A stretch of 64,000 nt of DNA from Mesostigma viride. Lineage: Eukaryota > Streptophyta > Mesostigmatophyceae > Mesostigmatales > Mesostigmataceae. Made by a program: the position numbers and the translations under genes. The notes below the pieces were generated by a model, which saw nothing but the letters and a program-made list of their open reading frames with translations, was not told where the DNA came from and ran no database searches. Shown here piece after piece: positions 33,041-44,850 of the stretch. The stretch spans positions 337,042 to 401,041 of the forward strand of contig RPFO01000670.1 in NCBI GenBank assembly GCA_009746045.1, given 5' to 3'. The number at the start of each line of letters is the position of its first letter. Positions within the stretch are counted from its first letter, which is position 1.

Positions 33041-34440
33041 ACAGCGTGCAGATGACGGTAATCAGGGGAGTGGGGACGCGCGAGCGCGAGCAAGTACATA
33101 CAGCCCATAGAGCGTCCCAGAGGACAGAATCAAAAGCCTTGCATGATGAAGTCGACGAAGATCAGGATGGCGGGAAACTCACCAGGTTGCAGGAGAGCGA
33201 TTTCCTCGAAGAGGCGACGCGCGACGTTCGATCGAAGATGGCCGGCCATGACGGTGTTGCGCCCAGGACGACTCCATATGGACTGGAGACGGGCATATGG
33301 CCTATAATACACTCTTGCATGGCTACTTCCTGCAGGTGGGGGAATGTAAACTGCCACCTACTCTGGGTGCGCACAATTAAGGGCACCGGCACCACCATGA
33401 TCTCTCAGAGCGCCAAGGGGGCCCATCATGGGGTGGAAGATCAGCATGTGGCTGTACAGCTAGGAGCTAGCTAGGGCCGGCATGCATGGCCTCTCAGCAG
33501 AGAGTACACCGTCCGCATTGGAAGTTTGTTATTATGGGTCAATTTTTGCCGTATTTGCATTACGAATAACCCTGGATTGTTTGTTGGGGAGCCAGTTAGA
33601 GTCCCGGGTTTTTATTATTTAATTAAAACCTTTTGTTTGTTTGTTTGTCCTGCAGCCGTTCAAGGCACGTGGGTACTTATTTAATTAAATTTCTTTTGTT
33701 TGTTTGGTAGATCGATATGGTACACGCCGTCCCCAACCCGGCCCGGCGGCCCCCCTTTCGGCGGCCACAGGCTATAGTCAGTGGAGGTCTCAGGTCAGTG
33801 ATACCCTATTTAATTGCTCAAGGCCCATAAGTATCGCACATGAGTAGTACATCTTACATGTACATCTGTAGACACGCTCAGGCCTCAGCCTCTACTGAGT
33901 ACCGACCGACGTGCCCTGCCGAGGCAGTAGAGCGTGGATTGCTGGATGCAAAAGCTGTTCACTTGGTTCGCGCCTCACCCTGCGCTCGGCCTGCGTCTCG
34001 CGGGTTTTTTTTCGATTTTCACGATATTTCATGTTCCCCGCCTGTCCAAGGTATTTTCGAAGGTTTTATGTACTTTATATTATATAATATAAAGTGTTTG
34101 TTTGTTTTCTCACAGGGCGACGACCCCGTGCCCACATGAGTTAATTAATTAATTTTGTTTGTTTGTTTCTTGAGTCCAGTCCTCAGCCCCCGGAGTTAAT
34201 TAATTAATTTTCTTTTGTTTTTTTATGGTTTTCAGCCAGAACATTTTCCAGAAGCTAATTATTTATTTAAAACTTCTAATGCAGACGGTGTAGCTCTCTG
34301 CGTCATGGGCACAACACAACTAAATAAATAAAGCTAGGCATCATCTGGTGTGTGGCGCATCATGGGCACACATGTACATGACTAAATAATGAACATTCAT
34401 GAGTCAGCCGGGTATAGTGCCTGTATTTGCGTGCATATGT
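33041..34440. other. Transposon-derived spacer
   Basis: 33290-33450 repeats the segment GGCCTATAATACACTCTTG...GCTACTTCCTGCA that is also found at 44700-44840 and 45720-45880. 33600-34280 has several TTAATTAATT...TTTGTTTG blocks, likely LINE or LTR tails. No protein I can name. Confidence 0.4.
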
Positions 34441-34457
34441 ACAAGGCCATGGCCTAA

Positions 34458-34795
34458 CTATTCTACACCACTACTGCTGTATTCCCCTAAGCTGGGGCGT
34501 CTGGAGTCGCTGGGGCCACGGGGGTGGCGGGGGTCCAGTGCCAGGGCTTGTGGCCGACGTAAGTAGATGGCCGCCCCCTTCCAGTACACCGGCTGCCCCG
34601 CCGCGGTCTGCCAGAGCTGGAGGTAGGTCGGCCATAGTAGCTCCCGTCGCCGTTGTTGCTGCGTCAGGGTCAAGTCGTCGTCAAAGGTGAAGGGAGTCTT
34701 CTCGAGCCGCTTAATTGCGGCGTCTCAGACTACGAAATCTTGTCCGATACGGGCTCTTATTAAAGAGCGATGAGAAGAAGCGGGGGCGCCCCTGC
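34458..34795 (-). pseudogene. LINE ORF1 C-terminal part, copy C (3' portion)
   Basis: The frame LTQQQRRRELLWPTY...PVYWKGAAIYLRRPQ resembles the C-terminus of the ORF1 at 30.7 kb (LTPAQQQQRRAQWPDYV). The remaining, upstream part of the same ORF continues at 35888 after the foldback array, so the array has split it. Confidence 0.55.
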
Positions 34796-35887
34796 AGTTA
34801 GGTTAATATTGTGCGGAAACCTTTTTGCCACTTGGGCTTCTCAGGTTCCGCACAATATTACCGGCGATAACCACTCGCCGGACACTCAAGTTCACGACGT
34901 CGAATTAACTTGGGTGTCCGGCGAGTGGTTATCGCCGGTAATATTGTGCGGAACTTGAGTAGCCCAAGTGGCAAAAAGGTTTCCGCACAATATTAACCTA
35001 ACTAAGACCTGGATCCTTGCGGGGCGCAGGTTCGAATCCACTCGGAAGCGGATTATTTGGGGGAATAATTCGTTCCGATTTGGCACCCGGCTCTAATCAT
35101 ATGCGCACCAAGGAGATGCTCATATTCAATCATATTCATATCGATATTTGCACCAACGAGATGCTTATATTCGATCATATTCATGCATACGGGTGTTCCG
35201 AGCCTAGTGATTCGTCCTCGCCCCAAGAGGCTAGGTTTTAGTTAGGTTAATATTGTGCGGAAACCTTTTTGCCACTTGGGCTACTCAAGTTCCGCACAAT
35301 ATTACCGGCGATAACCACTCGCCGGACACTCAAGTTCACGACGTCGTGAACTTGAGTGTCCGGCGAGTGGTTATCGCCGGTAATATTGTGCGGAACTTGA
35401 GTAGCCCAAGTGGCAAAAAGGTTTCCGCACAATATTAACCTAACTAAGACCTGGATCCTTGCGGGGCGCAGGTTCGAATCCACTCGGAAGCGGATTATTT
35501 GGGGGAATAATTCGTTCCGATTTGGCACCCGGCTCTAATCATATGCGCACCAAGGAGATGCTCATATTCAATCATATTCATATCGATATTTGCACCAACG
35601 AGATGCTTATATTCGATCATATTCATGCATACGGGTGTTCCGAGCCTAGTGATTCGTCCTCGCCCCAAGAGGCTAGGTTTTAGTTAGGTTAATATTGTGC
35701 GGAAACCTTTTTGCCACTTGGGCTACTCAAGTTCCGCACAATATTACCGGCGATAACCACTCGCCGGACACTCAAGTTCACGACGTCGTGAACTTGAGTG
35801 TCCGGCGAGTGGTTATCGCCGGTAATATTGTGCGGAACTTGAGTAGCCCAAGTGGCAAAAAGGTTTCCGCACAATATTAACCTAACT
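34796..35887. mobile_element. Foldback array: three 206-208-bp palindromes
   Basis: Near-perfect palindromes at 34796-35003, 35240-35445 and 35682-35887 are joined by two identical 236-bp spacers (35004-35239, 35446-35681), giving a 442-bp period. Each palindrome begins AGTTAGGTTAATATTGTGCGG and ends with its complement. The first differs from the other two at its centre (CGTCGAATTAACTTGGG). The whole array is flanked by CCTGC on both sides, a candidate 5-bp target duplication, and interrupts a LINE ORF1. Confidence 0.93.
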
Positions 35888-36330
35888 CCTGCCTTACCCC
35901 ACGCGCGCGGGTAAGGCGGTGGCGACCAGCTTGATCTCACCATGCACTGAGAAGGCCCATGCGATCAAGGATTTTTCTCTCAAACGCACGTGCAAGCTCC
36001 TCGGAATTCTCACCTTCCTCCATGTCGAAGTTCTTGATGATGACGTTAAGGCTGCGCTTCAGGCGAGCTCGACGGCCTCCTCGCGGAGGTCGAGTTTCTG
36101 CTGCTGGAGCTGTGCTGCAACGGCGGAGGTGGTGGAGGTGGTGTGTTGCTTAAGCATGTCCGCCCAGGTCTGGGTGCATGGCCGGGAGGATCGGCAGCGC
36201 CAGCCGGGCCAGCAAGGGCTGGCTTGGCGGCAATGTCCTTCACCGCCTGAGCGCCGGGTGAGGCCAGCTGCGGTGTTTTGCAGGACCTCGATGGCGACAT
36301 CTGGCGTTGCCCTTGTCGGAGGGGCTGGTC
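35888..36330 (-). pseudogene. LINE ORF1 middle part, copy C
   Basis: The minus-strand frame contains LNVIIKNFDMEEGENSEELA, an RRM-like ORF1 segment comparable with VILRRFDMPPEETPDSLL at 31.0 kb, preceded by a Leu/Gln-rich coiled coil. It is broken by frameshifts. Confidence 0.6.
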
Positions 36331-37030
36331 GACGTATGGCTATTTAACTAAAATAGCGCCTTAATGATTGAGAATGAATGCGAAGAAAGACCTTTTACTT
36401 CCTATGCGTCACAGCGCACGATGGTGGCTTAACCTTTTTTTTAGGTTAAGAATACTTGTCACATGTGCAATACGACGCTCAAACCCGGAAAACCGGTTTC
36501 GTATATTACAATGTTACCACACAGATTAAAACACTCAATGCGGGAAGACTTACACCCAGCAGAAGGCGAGGAATTCACACTCGAGCCCACAGGAGAATTA
36601 CACTCCAGGATTAAGCGATAGTGAATCTGTAGAGCAACGTGGTAAATTACGATACAAGGTCCGGATAATTGCTGTCATAGCTCGTGCCTTGCCTATTTTG
36701 TCCCTTCGTCCCCGTTGGTTGGCTACGCTGTGCCTGGCGCTGCCAACCAGGCATGCCGTGGTGAGGTCCGCGGGGACGGGCTTCTCGAACCGTCTAGAAC
36801 ACATTAAAGACTAGTACGGCTAGAGGCCTCTCCTGAAAAATATCCAAATGTCCGTATGTACCATCATAACGTGTGTGCAGTGCCACTTGGCTGTCCCGCA
36901 ACTCCCGTTCAGGCGCTAGGTCCGCCTACGGTGTTAACGCCAAGTTCGTCAGCAAAACTTCTACACTTACTTCCACACGGATTGCCTCGGCTCACCAACT
37001 ATACTATGGCCTTGGCACTGGCGCCGGATT
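36331..37030. other. Unassigned AT-rich segment within LINE copy C
   Basis: About 700 bp of different composition lie between ORF1 parts, with no match to the LINE frames. It could be another insertion; I found no clear terminal repeats. Confidence 0.35.
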
Positions 37031-37034
37031 ACGG

Positions 37035-37852
37035 TCAGCGCCGATCGCCCCGGGACGCCCGGATAATATAATACCACAAATGGCATGTCCCATCCGTGCA
37101 ACAGATGTCGCGGAGCTGGGCGGTAATGGCGTCGGAGGTGGGCCGGGACTGGGGGTGGTGGCGGTTGAAGGAGGCGAGGAGGGTGGAGGTGGCGGTGGAG
37201 ATGGTGGCTAGATTGGGAGGGGGAGCTCGGCAGTCAGCGTGCTGCCCATGGCTGCCACATCTAGCTGCAGCGAGGGGGGCCACGTGCTGTGCGAGGGCCT
37301 CCTCAAGAAGTGAGCGGATGGAGGATCCGGTCAACTAGGTGGTGGTGAGGGGCTGGGGGGGCCAGAGCTCCACGATGGAGCGGCCAAGGAGGGAGAAGAG
37401 GGCGCGCGTCAAGCTGAAGGTGGGGGCGGCGCGGAGAGTGAGGATGGAGTCGAAGTTGTAGGTGCGCCTCTGGAAGGCATCGACGAGGCGGCCCTGGTGG
37501 AAGAGCTGCTTGCACAGTTCAAGAAGCGAGGCGTGCGATCCCCAGAACACGCGTAGTAGCTCAGGATCTTGTCGTGGTTGATCGAGCTTGTCAAAAAAGC
37601 CGGGCTGGCTGGCCGGTCAAAGTCGAACTCTTCCCAGCTCGGTTCGGCAGGGCGAGTGCGCTTGGGTTCAGGCGACGCTGCGGGCGAGGCGAGCCCGGGA
37701 AGGGGCTGGGCGACCACTGGGGCTTGGCTAGCTATAGCGGCGCCGCTGCCTTCTAGGCCGGAGGGCGAAGCTGCAGCCGGGGCTGCAGACGTATTTTCAG
37801 GGCTGAGCGCAGCCGCCAGGCTGCGTTGCGCGGAAGAGCGTTTGCTCGCCAT
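37035..37852 (-). pseudogene. LINE ORF1 N-terminal part, copy C
   Basis: The frame starts MASKRSSAQRSLAAALSPEN, with a Pro/Ala-rich leader and PAEPSWEEFDFDRPASPAF. A shift then leads to VFWGSHASLLELCKQLFHQGR and TFSLTRALFSLLGRSIVEL, and a further shift to SSIRSLLEEALAQHVAPLAA. It looks like the start of an ORF1 of a LINE family distinct from that at 30.7-32.1 kb. At least two frameshifts. Confidence 0.55.
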
Positions 37853-37927
37853 ATTTTGCGTAATAGCTTCGGAAAATTATATCAGCGTGTGCCGCGCCGT
37901 CTTAGAAAGACGAAGCGATTGTGATAT

Positions 37928-38270
37928 TCACAGCCGAAATCGGTGCCCAAACGTGAAAGTTATGAGCTCCGCCGCCAGGATCGAGTGAGTGCGGTGTTCA
38001 AACCATGAGCTGGGACCACGTACTAGGTCGGCCAGCAACATCTGGATGTAGTTAATTGCAGGTTTACCCAGCTTTGTAGGAATGTCCTTGGGGCCAGGCC
38101 AGGTCAGGATGTGCTGCCCTAGTTGGCCAAGCCGCTGGGGGGGGCCGGCCAGACCAAGGCCGGCAGTATCTACCTGACTGGTGCGAGCAAGATGTCCTAC
38201 AAATGCTATCCTACGCTGCATGCCTAATCTCGTCCGAAATGCAAGGCATACCCTGATACAAAGACTCTAA
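37928..38270 (-). mobile_element. LINE ORF2 C-terminal end, copy D
   Basis: The frame FVGHLARTSQVDT...LGQHILTWPGPKDIPTKLGKPAINYIQMLLADLV matches copies A and E. It ends abruptly at CTAA next to the piggyBac-like terminus at 38271. Copy E (43725) shows the undisturbed site TTAGAGTCTTTG. Confidence 0.75.
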
Positions 38271-41200
38271 CCCCTCAACCGTCTTTGACTCGTGACTAAA
38301 ATGAGTCACGAGTTGCACAGTATGCCACAGGTGCCCCCATTCAGCCTAATTATTTTTTCTAGACCATACTAGGAACCAAGCATAACCATATTAGGGCCCA
38401 CCTGGGGGTATAGTGGGTGGTCCCAGTGCTAGCCCCCCCTGCTCTATAAATAGCCCCCCCCTCAGGGGGGTACGGTGAGTGTGCGCGGTGACACCCTTAT
38501 AATGGATGATAGACCCCTTTCCTCAATGAGTTGACCCTGGGGTTGGTTTTGTAGATAGATTTTTTAGTTAGGATGGGATACAAACACTAAAAATTGTAAC
38601 TCCCCCAGGGACCCATCAGCTGGTGCTAAAAATAACTGGTGACTATTTCGAGTCGCGAGTTTTTGGGGGGCTAAAATAGGCATCCTAGTGCAGTTTTGAA
38701 CATGGAAACGATATGCAAGCATGGAGTATGGGCAAACATGCATGCTAACACTTATTCCAAAGGGTTAAGGATGTCCAAGCCGGGCTCGAACCCCTTAAGA
38801 GCATGCAGTTGTTATAAAGCGCGCACGTGCCCGGCGCATGACGTGATCCACGACAATAATGAACAGGTATGGGGACAGGACACAACCTAATTGCCAGTTT
38901 GCCACACCCTGTGGTGAAGGGGGTTTTAATTCCATGCATAGGTCATTAGCCCCTAAACCGTCCTCGTGCCGATTTTCGACTGCGAGTTTTTCTCATGCCT
39001 CACATTCGGCATGAGTTTGTGCGCCCTGTAGGGATTTGGCGGGAGGGTTTTGGCGGGAACCAACTAGACCACCGAAAAGATCTAGATTCACTCTATCCGT
39101 AGGACACTTGTCTGACCGTATTTGACCACCGTATCAGGGTGGAAACCCTGGTCAAAGTCAACAGGGTACCCTGGTGCATGCAGGTTTGGGCGGTAAAAAA
39201 AATTGACAAAAACGTACGAAAACGAAGGATGCGAAAAAAGGGGGGAGCGCGGACGTAGACATGGCGGACGAAATGCAGGCAGATATACGGACTTTCAAGG
39301 TAAAGAAGGGCATTTTCATGGCAGTGCCTGTGGAAAAATTCGGACGAGACTGGGCGATAGAGCAGTATGGGGAAAAACAAAGCGAGGTACGTTTGCCGGG
39401 CAAGGTAGTGACAGTGAACAGGTCCGGAGATGGTGCACGGTGCTATTTCCCGGACGACAAGCTCACGTACCCATTCACCCGTGAGCAGATTTTCATATAT
39501 TCGTGCAGCTCAGATGAGTACGAAGCTCTAGTGAAAGAATGCGCCGCCAGGAAGGTCCCAACGGCAGGTAGCAGTGACGATGATAGCGAGCAGGGCCAGG
39601 ATAGCGATTCTGACGCCGGCGAGGACGACGACGACAAATCCGAGGATATCGAGCTGCCCACACCGGTCAAGCGACGCGAGCCGGGGAAGCGCGCTGTCGG
39701 CAACCCGAAGAAGAACCCAGCCATCAGCCACGCCCCGAAAAGGCGCCGTCAGACCAAGGCGGCGGCCAGCGAGAGCGTTGTCTCGGACGCTTCCGATGAC
39801 GACTTTGTTTACCAGAAGGGTGCGGAGGGTCCGGTGCCGAGCGGTGAGGCTGAGCTCGATGATTCGTTTTTCCTAACGACACTCCTGCCACTGAGGAGCC
39901 AGCCGAGACTGTCTGGAAATCTGGTTTCGGCAAGCCAGGTGTGTTTCCTTTTCCCGATACTCCGGTGCTGTCGCCGATGACGGGTACCGCCTGCTATCAA
40001 AACCTTTCCCCTGCCCAGCTCGAGTTTGGGCCCCTCGGGCTGTTCTCCCTTTTCTGGTCCCAACGTGATGTCGTGGCCAAGATTGTCAAGGAGACCAACG
40101 ACTATGCTGAGCTCAAGGGGGCGGGCAAGCCAGGTGAGCGTGAGTGGCACCCCTTAACAATGCATGAGATGGGCAAATTTCTGGGTGGAGCAGGTGCTGT
40201 GCCAACTGTGCTGCGCGCAAGGCAGGAAGCACAAGACCTCGGTCATGTGCGAGCACTGTGACATGGCGTTCTGCAGCAACAGCGAGCGGAACTGCTTCGG
40301 CCTCTTCCACTCCGGGCAGGTGGAGGGGCTGGACTTCAACGTGACGAAGCAGCGGGTATGGCAGCGCCTCTCCCAGCGTGGCGAATGCGCCAAGAATTTC
40401 AAGGGCGCCACTACCACGAGGGGTCAGCAGCCACCACCCGGAAGCTCAAGGGGGTGGCGCGGCGCCGCCATCTCAGGGCGGAGCATGTCCGCCTGGGATA
40501 TAGTCCTACGGAGGCTGACTAAGAATGCTAGCATTTGTTGCCTACGTGGCATGGCGTTTGGCCTTTCCTGCCCGCGCTCATGCGCGCCGTGTATCACCAT
40601 GGGCCGGCATGGTTTGAAGTGTGTGTTATTGTTTCATGGACCCACCTGTGCATGTGTTATTTGGTTTCATGTTGTTAGCCTGCATGGGTTATTGTTTCAT
40701 GGTCATGTCTTATTAGCTTTCATGTTTATGCATAACTTGTGCAGTTTGAAAATCTGCTCCGTGATGGTCACAGTGCCACCTATTTCTAGTTGGCAATTTT
40801 CAGTGTTACTGCATGCATGGTCCCTTGGTCACTAATTTATCTAGGAGTGCTGGGATGTTTTGACTTTGTGTGCAAGGTCCATCATGCATGTAAAAATAAG
40901 TACCACAGTATCAGCGGGTCTGCAAGCATTTACGCTTATTGTGGCATATATTTGTGCCACATAGGAGCTGGAATAAACATAATCATGCATGTTTCATGCT
41001 TACCTATCATTTCCATGTTCAAAACTGCACTAGGATGTTTATTCTAGCCCCCCCAAACTGGTCACTCAGAATAGTCACCAGCTATTTTTAGCATTATCTT
41101 GTGGGTCCCTGGGTGAAACAAGACATGTAAGTGTTTGGATGTAGTGCTTGGGTACAGTTGCAGTCCCCCCTGAAATACTAGGGTGAAATCCAAGGTATAC

Positions 41201-41807
41201 GTGCTCCATCATGTAGATAAGGTTGTGAACCCCGTACTCGCGGCCCGCGCGTAGTCGTCTCCAATCATATCCGGCAGGGACCTGTAGTGGTTATGGCAGG
41301 TATTGGTGGCACACAGGTTGGAATAAGTGTTAGCATGCATGTTTGCCCATACTCCATGCTTGCATATCGTTTCCATGTTCAAAACTGCACTAGGATGCCT
41401 ATTTTAGCCCCCCAAAAACTCGCGACTCGAAATAGTCACCAGTTATTTTTAGCACCAGCTGATGGGTCCCTGGGGGAGTTACAATTTTTAGTGTTTGTAT
41501 CCCATCCTAACTAAAAAATCTATCTACAAAACCAACCCCAGGGTCAACTCATTGAGGAAAGGGGTCTATCATCCATTATAAGGGTGTCACCGCGCACACT
41601 CACCGTACCCCCCTGAGGGGGGGGCTATTTATAGAGCAGGGGGGGCTAGCACTGGGACCACCCACTATACCCCCAGGTGGGCCCTAATATGGTTATGCTT
41701 GGTTCCTAGTATGGTCTAGAAAAAATAATTAGGCTGAATGGGGGCACCTGTGGCATACTGTGCAACTCGTGACTCATTTTAGTCACGAGTCAAAGACGGT
41801 TGAGGGG
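38271..41807 (+). mobile_element. piggyBac-like element with 490-bp terminal inverted repeats
   Basis: Terminal repeats at 38271-38760 and 41319-41807 are almost perfect complements and start CCCCTCAACCGTC. The right end abuts TTAA (41808-41811), the left abuts CTAA. Inside each end lies a sub-terminal hairpin (CTCGTGACT...AGTCACGAG). 40965-41180 is a diverged copy of part of the repeat. A LINE RT fragment (38761-38936, minus) and a second piggyBac-like terminus (CCCCTAAACCGTCC, 38949) follow the left repeat. 40510-41300 is non-coding interior. Confidence 0.85.
39261..40440 (+). pseudogene. piggyBac transposase, internally deleted
   Basis: Intact N-terminus (MADEMQADIRTFKVKKGIF, then an acidic region with CKII-like DDDSEQ and DDDDKSED). 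After a frameshift near 39870 comes the start of the transposase domain (LFSLFWSQRDVVAKIVKETNDYAEL, then WHPLTMHEMGKFLG). The next recognisable part is the C-terminal Cys-rich domain (CQLCCAQGRKHKT...CEHCDMAFC) in another frame. The DDD catalytic core of the family is missing between about 40170 and 40200. It cannot encode a working enzyme. Confidence 0.8.
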
Positions 41808-41811
41808 TTAA

Positions 41812-41964
41812 CAAGCGCGAGCACGGCGGGCCGGTTAGCACTGGCTACCGCCTGGCTGACCTGATTCATAAGGGCGACACCACTTTCATCGCGCGCCCCG
41901 AGCACATTCGGCAGACCTGCATGGCTGGACTGCATGTCTGGGCTTGGATCGGCGGGGGCGGTGG
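41812..41964 (+). pseudogene. LINE reverse transcriptase, copy E (5' part)
   Basis: The frame LADLIHKGDTTFIARPEHIRQT aligns with LADLINADDITPIEKPAESAQ of copy B, with the catalytic Y-x-DD lost (HKGD). The RT continues at 43312 after the Mutator-like insertion. Confidence 0.6.
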
Positions 41965-43311
41965 CAGTGACTGGCCATACGCCGTATTATACGCCGTATT
42001 TAGCGTATTATGCGCGATACGCAAGCGGCGCGTACGAAAATGGGGTACTTTCATACGCAACGCGTATTTTTGCGCATTTTTGCGTATTTTCGCGTATTTT
42101 TGGCATATTTTTGGCTTACGAGGTGGGGTGCATTTGCTTGCCTAGACTGCTGCGCGCCGACCTGTAGTGGGAACAAATAATTGCGTGATGAGCTAGCTAG
42201 TGTATAGTGCACTAAAGCTAAAAGCGCGTTCATTGTGACTTGTGAAGGCGGGAAGGTGAAGGCGGGAAGGCTGAAGATTCATCATCAAGAAGGTGATAAG
42301 CAACAGTATATTTGGAATAAACGTACACCTATTTATCTGGATCAAGAAGGTGATAAGGTGTGCCAGCAACGTCGTGGTCGTGTGGCACCTATATCGTAGC
42401 ATATCGACATCCAGGCATGGCTGACACGAATGAGTCAATGGAACACGATGATGATGTGCGGCCCGATGAAGAAGAGGCCACATCCGAAACTGTCTGGACA
42501 TACATTAGCAAAGAGCGCATCCTCAAGAATGGGCAGCAGACAAATAACTACTACATGGATGATGGAGTACTCCGTTACAGGCTAGCTGCTGGTCGAGCAG
42601 GCGGAGAAGGAAAGCAATACCAAGAAGAGGAAGGCGACTAGTGACGCCAAGAAGCAGGCTGATGTGCGGGCGGCAGACAGGCTTGCAGACGTTGTAGAAA
42701 CCGACGCCTGGGTGTCCGCTCATGCCAGCAACCCCTCGGGGCGCGCTGCTGGGGCGGCTGGGCCAAGCGGATCATCAAAGGGCCAATCCACCGACGGTAA
42801 TTTGCCCGCACCTTATGGGCTCAGCAAAGAGCAGCTGGACGAGGAGCTGTGCGAGGCATTCATTTGCGCCTTTCAATGCCATCGACGCCCTTCAATGTCA
42901 TCGACACCTCGGGGCAATGTATAGTGCATGCATATCTTGAGTTCTACAAATTTATTATCCTTTCCAGTGAGTTGTGCATTGATACTGGTATTGATACTTA
43001 GTTGCATGTTGTCTCGATTTTGAAGAGAAACTATCAAGTTAGACCGTTAGAAACTATGCTTGTATTTAGGTATAGTGATGGCAATGCCAAGGTCATGCTA
43101 TATATGTCATGTATAGGCAAAAGGTATGGAAAAACACCAGCAGACTATGCTTGGTTGCATGCTCAGAATGTTGAAAACCCCTCAAAATCATGCCAAAAAA
43201 GGGGTTTTCAACGGGTAGCGTACGATCAGCGTATAATACATTATACACCGCGTATTATACATTATACACCTGGGGCCGCGTACGAGGCGTATCGCGTATG
43301 GCCAGTCACTG
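41965..43311. mobile_element. Mutator-like element 2 (1347 bp, non-autonomous)
   Basis: Terminal inverted repeats CAGTGACTGGCCATACG at both ends, with exact 8-bp direct repeats GGCGGTGG at 41957-41964 and 43312-43319. Sub-terminal runs of CGTATTATACGC-type motifs occur at both ends. The interior (42360-42924) has short open frames with an acidic N-terminus (MADTNESMEHDDD) but no transposase. Removing element plus one repeat restores the flanking LINE frame. Confidence 0.9.
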
Positions 43312-44300
43312 GGCGGTGGGGTTGGAGATTAGTGTCAAAACTGAGGCGATGGTGATTGGGGCCTCCAGTTGCCCCCCGCTGCCGCGCCTGCTCGACGGGA
43401 CGGAGGTCCCGTTCCGTGACCGCTTCAAACTGCTGGGGAGCATGCTCCCTGACACCGCCGACGATGTGGACATCCGCATCGATCGGCCTGCATGGCCTGG
43501 GCCCGGCTCCGTTCGCTCAACACCTACTGGCGCTCGAAGGGCCTGGGCGAGCACCGCAAGCGCATATGCTCTTCAATGTCCTCGTCCTCACGGTGCTTAC
43601 GTATGGCGCCGAGGCGTGGACACTCACGGACACACTGGCAGCTAAGCTAGACGGCACGGTTTACAGGATGCTCCGACAGCTAGGTCCTGAATGTAGTATA
43701 GGGTTTTCCAAGCATAGGTCATTAGAGTCTTTGTACGTATCATGGTATGCCTCGTATTTCGGACGAGATTAGGCGTGCAGCGTAGGATAGCATTTGTTGG
43801 ACATCTTGCTCGCACCAGCCAGGTCGACACTAGTACTGCCCTTGGTGGTCTGGCCGGCCCCCAGCGGCTTGGCCAACCAGGGCGGCATATCCTGACCTGG
43901 CCTGGCCCCAATTAGGGCATTCCCAGGAAGCTAGGTAAACCTGCCATATGAACTACACCCAGATGTTGCTAGCCGACCTAGTGGTCCCAGCTCAGTTTGA
44001 ACACGGCATCCATTCCCTCTCCCTTCTTTGGACTGCCATGCAGAACAAGAAGCGGTGGCAGATCAAGATTGTCCAGGCTCACACGCCAGCCCCTGTGGGC
44101 AAGCCACCCCCCGGGCCGCCCCATGCAAGAGGAAGGGGAGTTTTGCTGAGTAGTGTAGTTAGGATTTTATAGACTAGATAGCTTAGAGTTAGGTTAGTTC
44201 GATTACGCGGCTTCCTCGATCCACCTCCACCCCCCATCAAGGAATATGTGCTACATGATCTCCCCACGGAGGCATGTTATAATTTAATTTAATTTAATTT
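43312..44300 (+). mobile_element. LINE copy E, RT C-terminus and 3' UTR
   Basis: Contains VGLEISVKTEAMVIG, FRDRFKLLGSMLPDTADDVDIRI, then, after a shift, HMLFNVLVLTVLTYGAEAWTLTDTLAAKLDG and YRMLRQLGPECS. It is followed by the HLARTSQVDT...LGQPGRHILTWPGP tail and a 3' UTR ending in TTATAATTTAATTTAATTTAA. This is the best preserved 3' half of the LINE family in the window, with frameshifts. Confidence 0.8.
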
Positions 44301-44600
44301 AACGGAAAACCCTACATTCAGGACCTGTCGAAGCATCCTGTATAAACCGTGCGCCGTCTACTATAGCTTGGCGGCCAGTGTGTCCGTGAGTGTCCCCTGC
44401 CTCGGCGCCATACGTAAGCACCGTGAGGACGAGGACCTTGAAGAGCATGCGCTTGCATGGTGATCGCCCAGGCCTTCGAGTGCCAGTATAGGATTTTAGC
44501 GAGCGAAGCCTAGGCCAGGCCAGGCCGATGCGGAAGTCCACATCGTCGGCGGTGTCGGGGAGCATGCTCCCAGCAGTTTGAAGCGATCATCTGCGCTGGT
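44299..44600 (-). pseudogene. LINE RT fragment, copy F
   Basis: The frame MLPDTADDVDFRIGLAW...KRMLFKVLVLTVLTYGAEA is the same RT C-terminal segment as copy E, inverted and abutting the tail of copy E. Confidence 0.7.
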
Positions 44601-44619
44601 TGTCTCCTTGATATAGTCA

Positions 44620-44850
44620 CTCATCCATCGGGGTTAATTAATTAATTAATTAGTAACATAACTCCGTTGGGAGTACATGTAGCACATATCCCGGAGAAGG
44701 GGCATATGGCTTTTAGTACACATGGGCTACTTCCTGCAAGAGTGGAATGTAAGCAACACTTGCTCTAGGTGCCTCAAGGACACCGGCACCACCATGCTGT
44801 CTCGGGTTCAACCCAGCTAAGGGGATCCCGGCATGGGGGAGGAAGATCAT
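44620..44850. repeat. LINE-associated repeat with (TTAATTAA)n edge
   Basis: The segment starting with a TAATTAATTAATT tract and containing GGCTACTTCCTGCA and AACACTTGCTCTAGGTGC recurs at 45655-45880 and in part at 33290-33450. Probably a LINE 3' region. Confidence 0.55.

Noticed and set aside
35025..35060. tRNA-like B box (GGTTCGAATCC) in the foldback spacers, suggesting a SINE or tRNA gene
   Set aside because: The bases flanking the box do not form a T-stem (only two pairs), and no A box or acceptor stem is present at the right distance.
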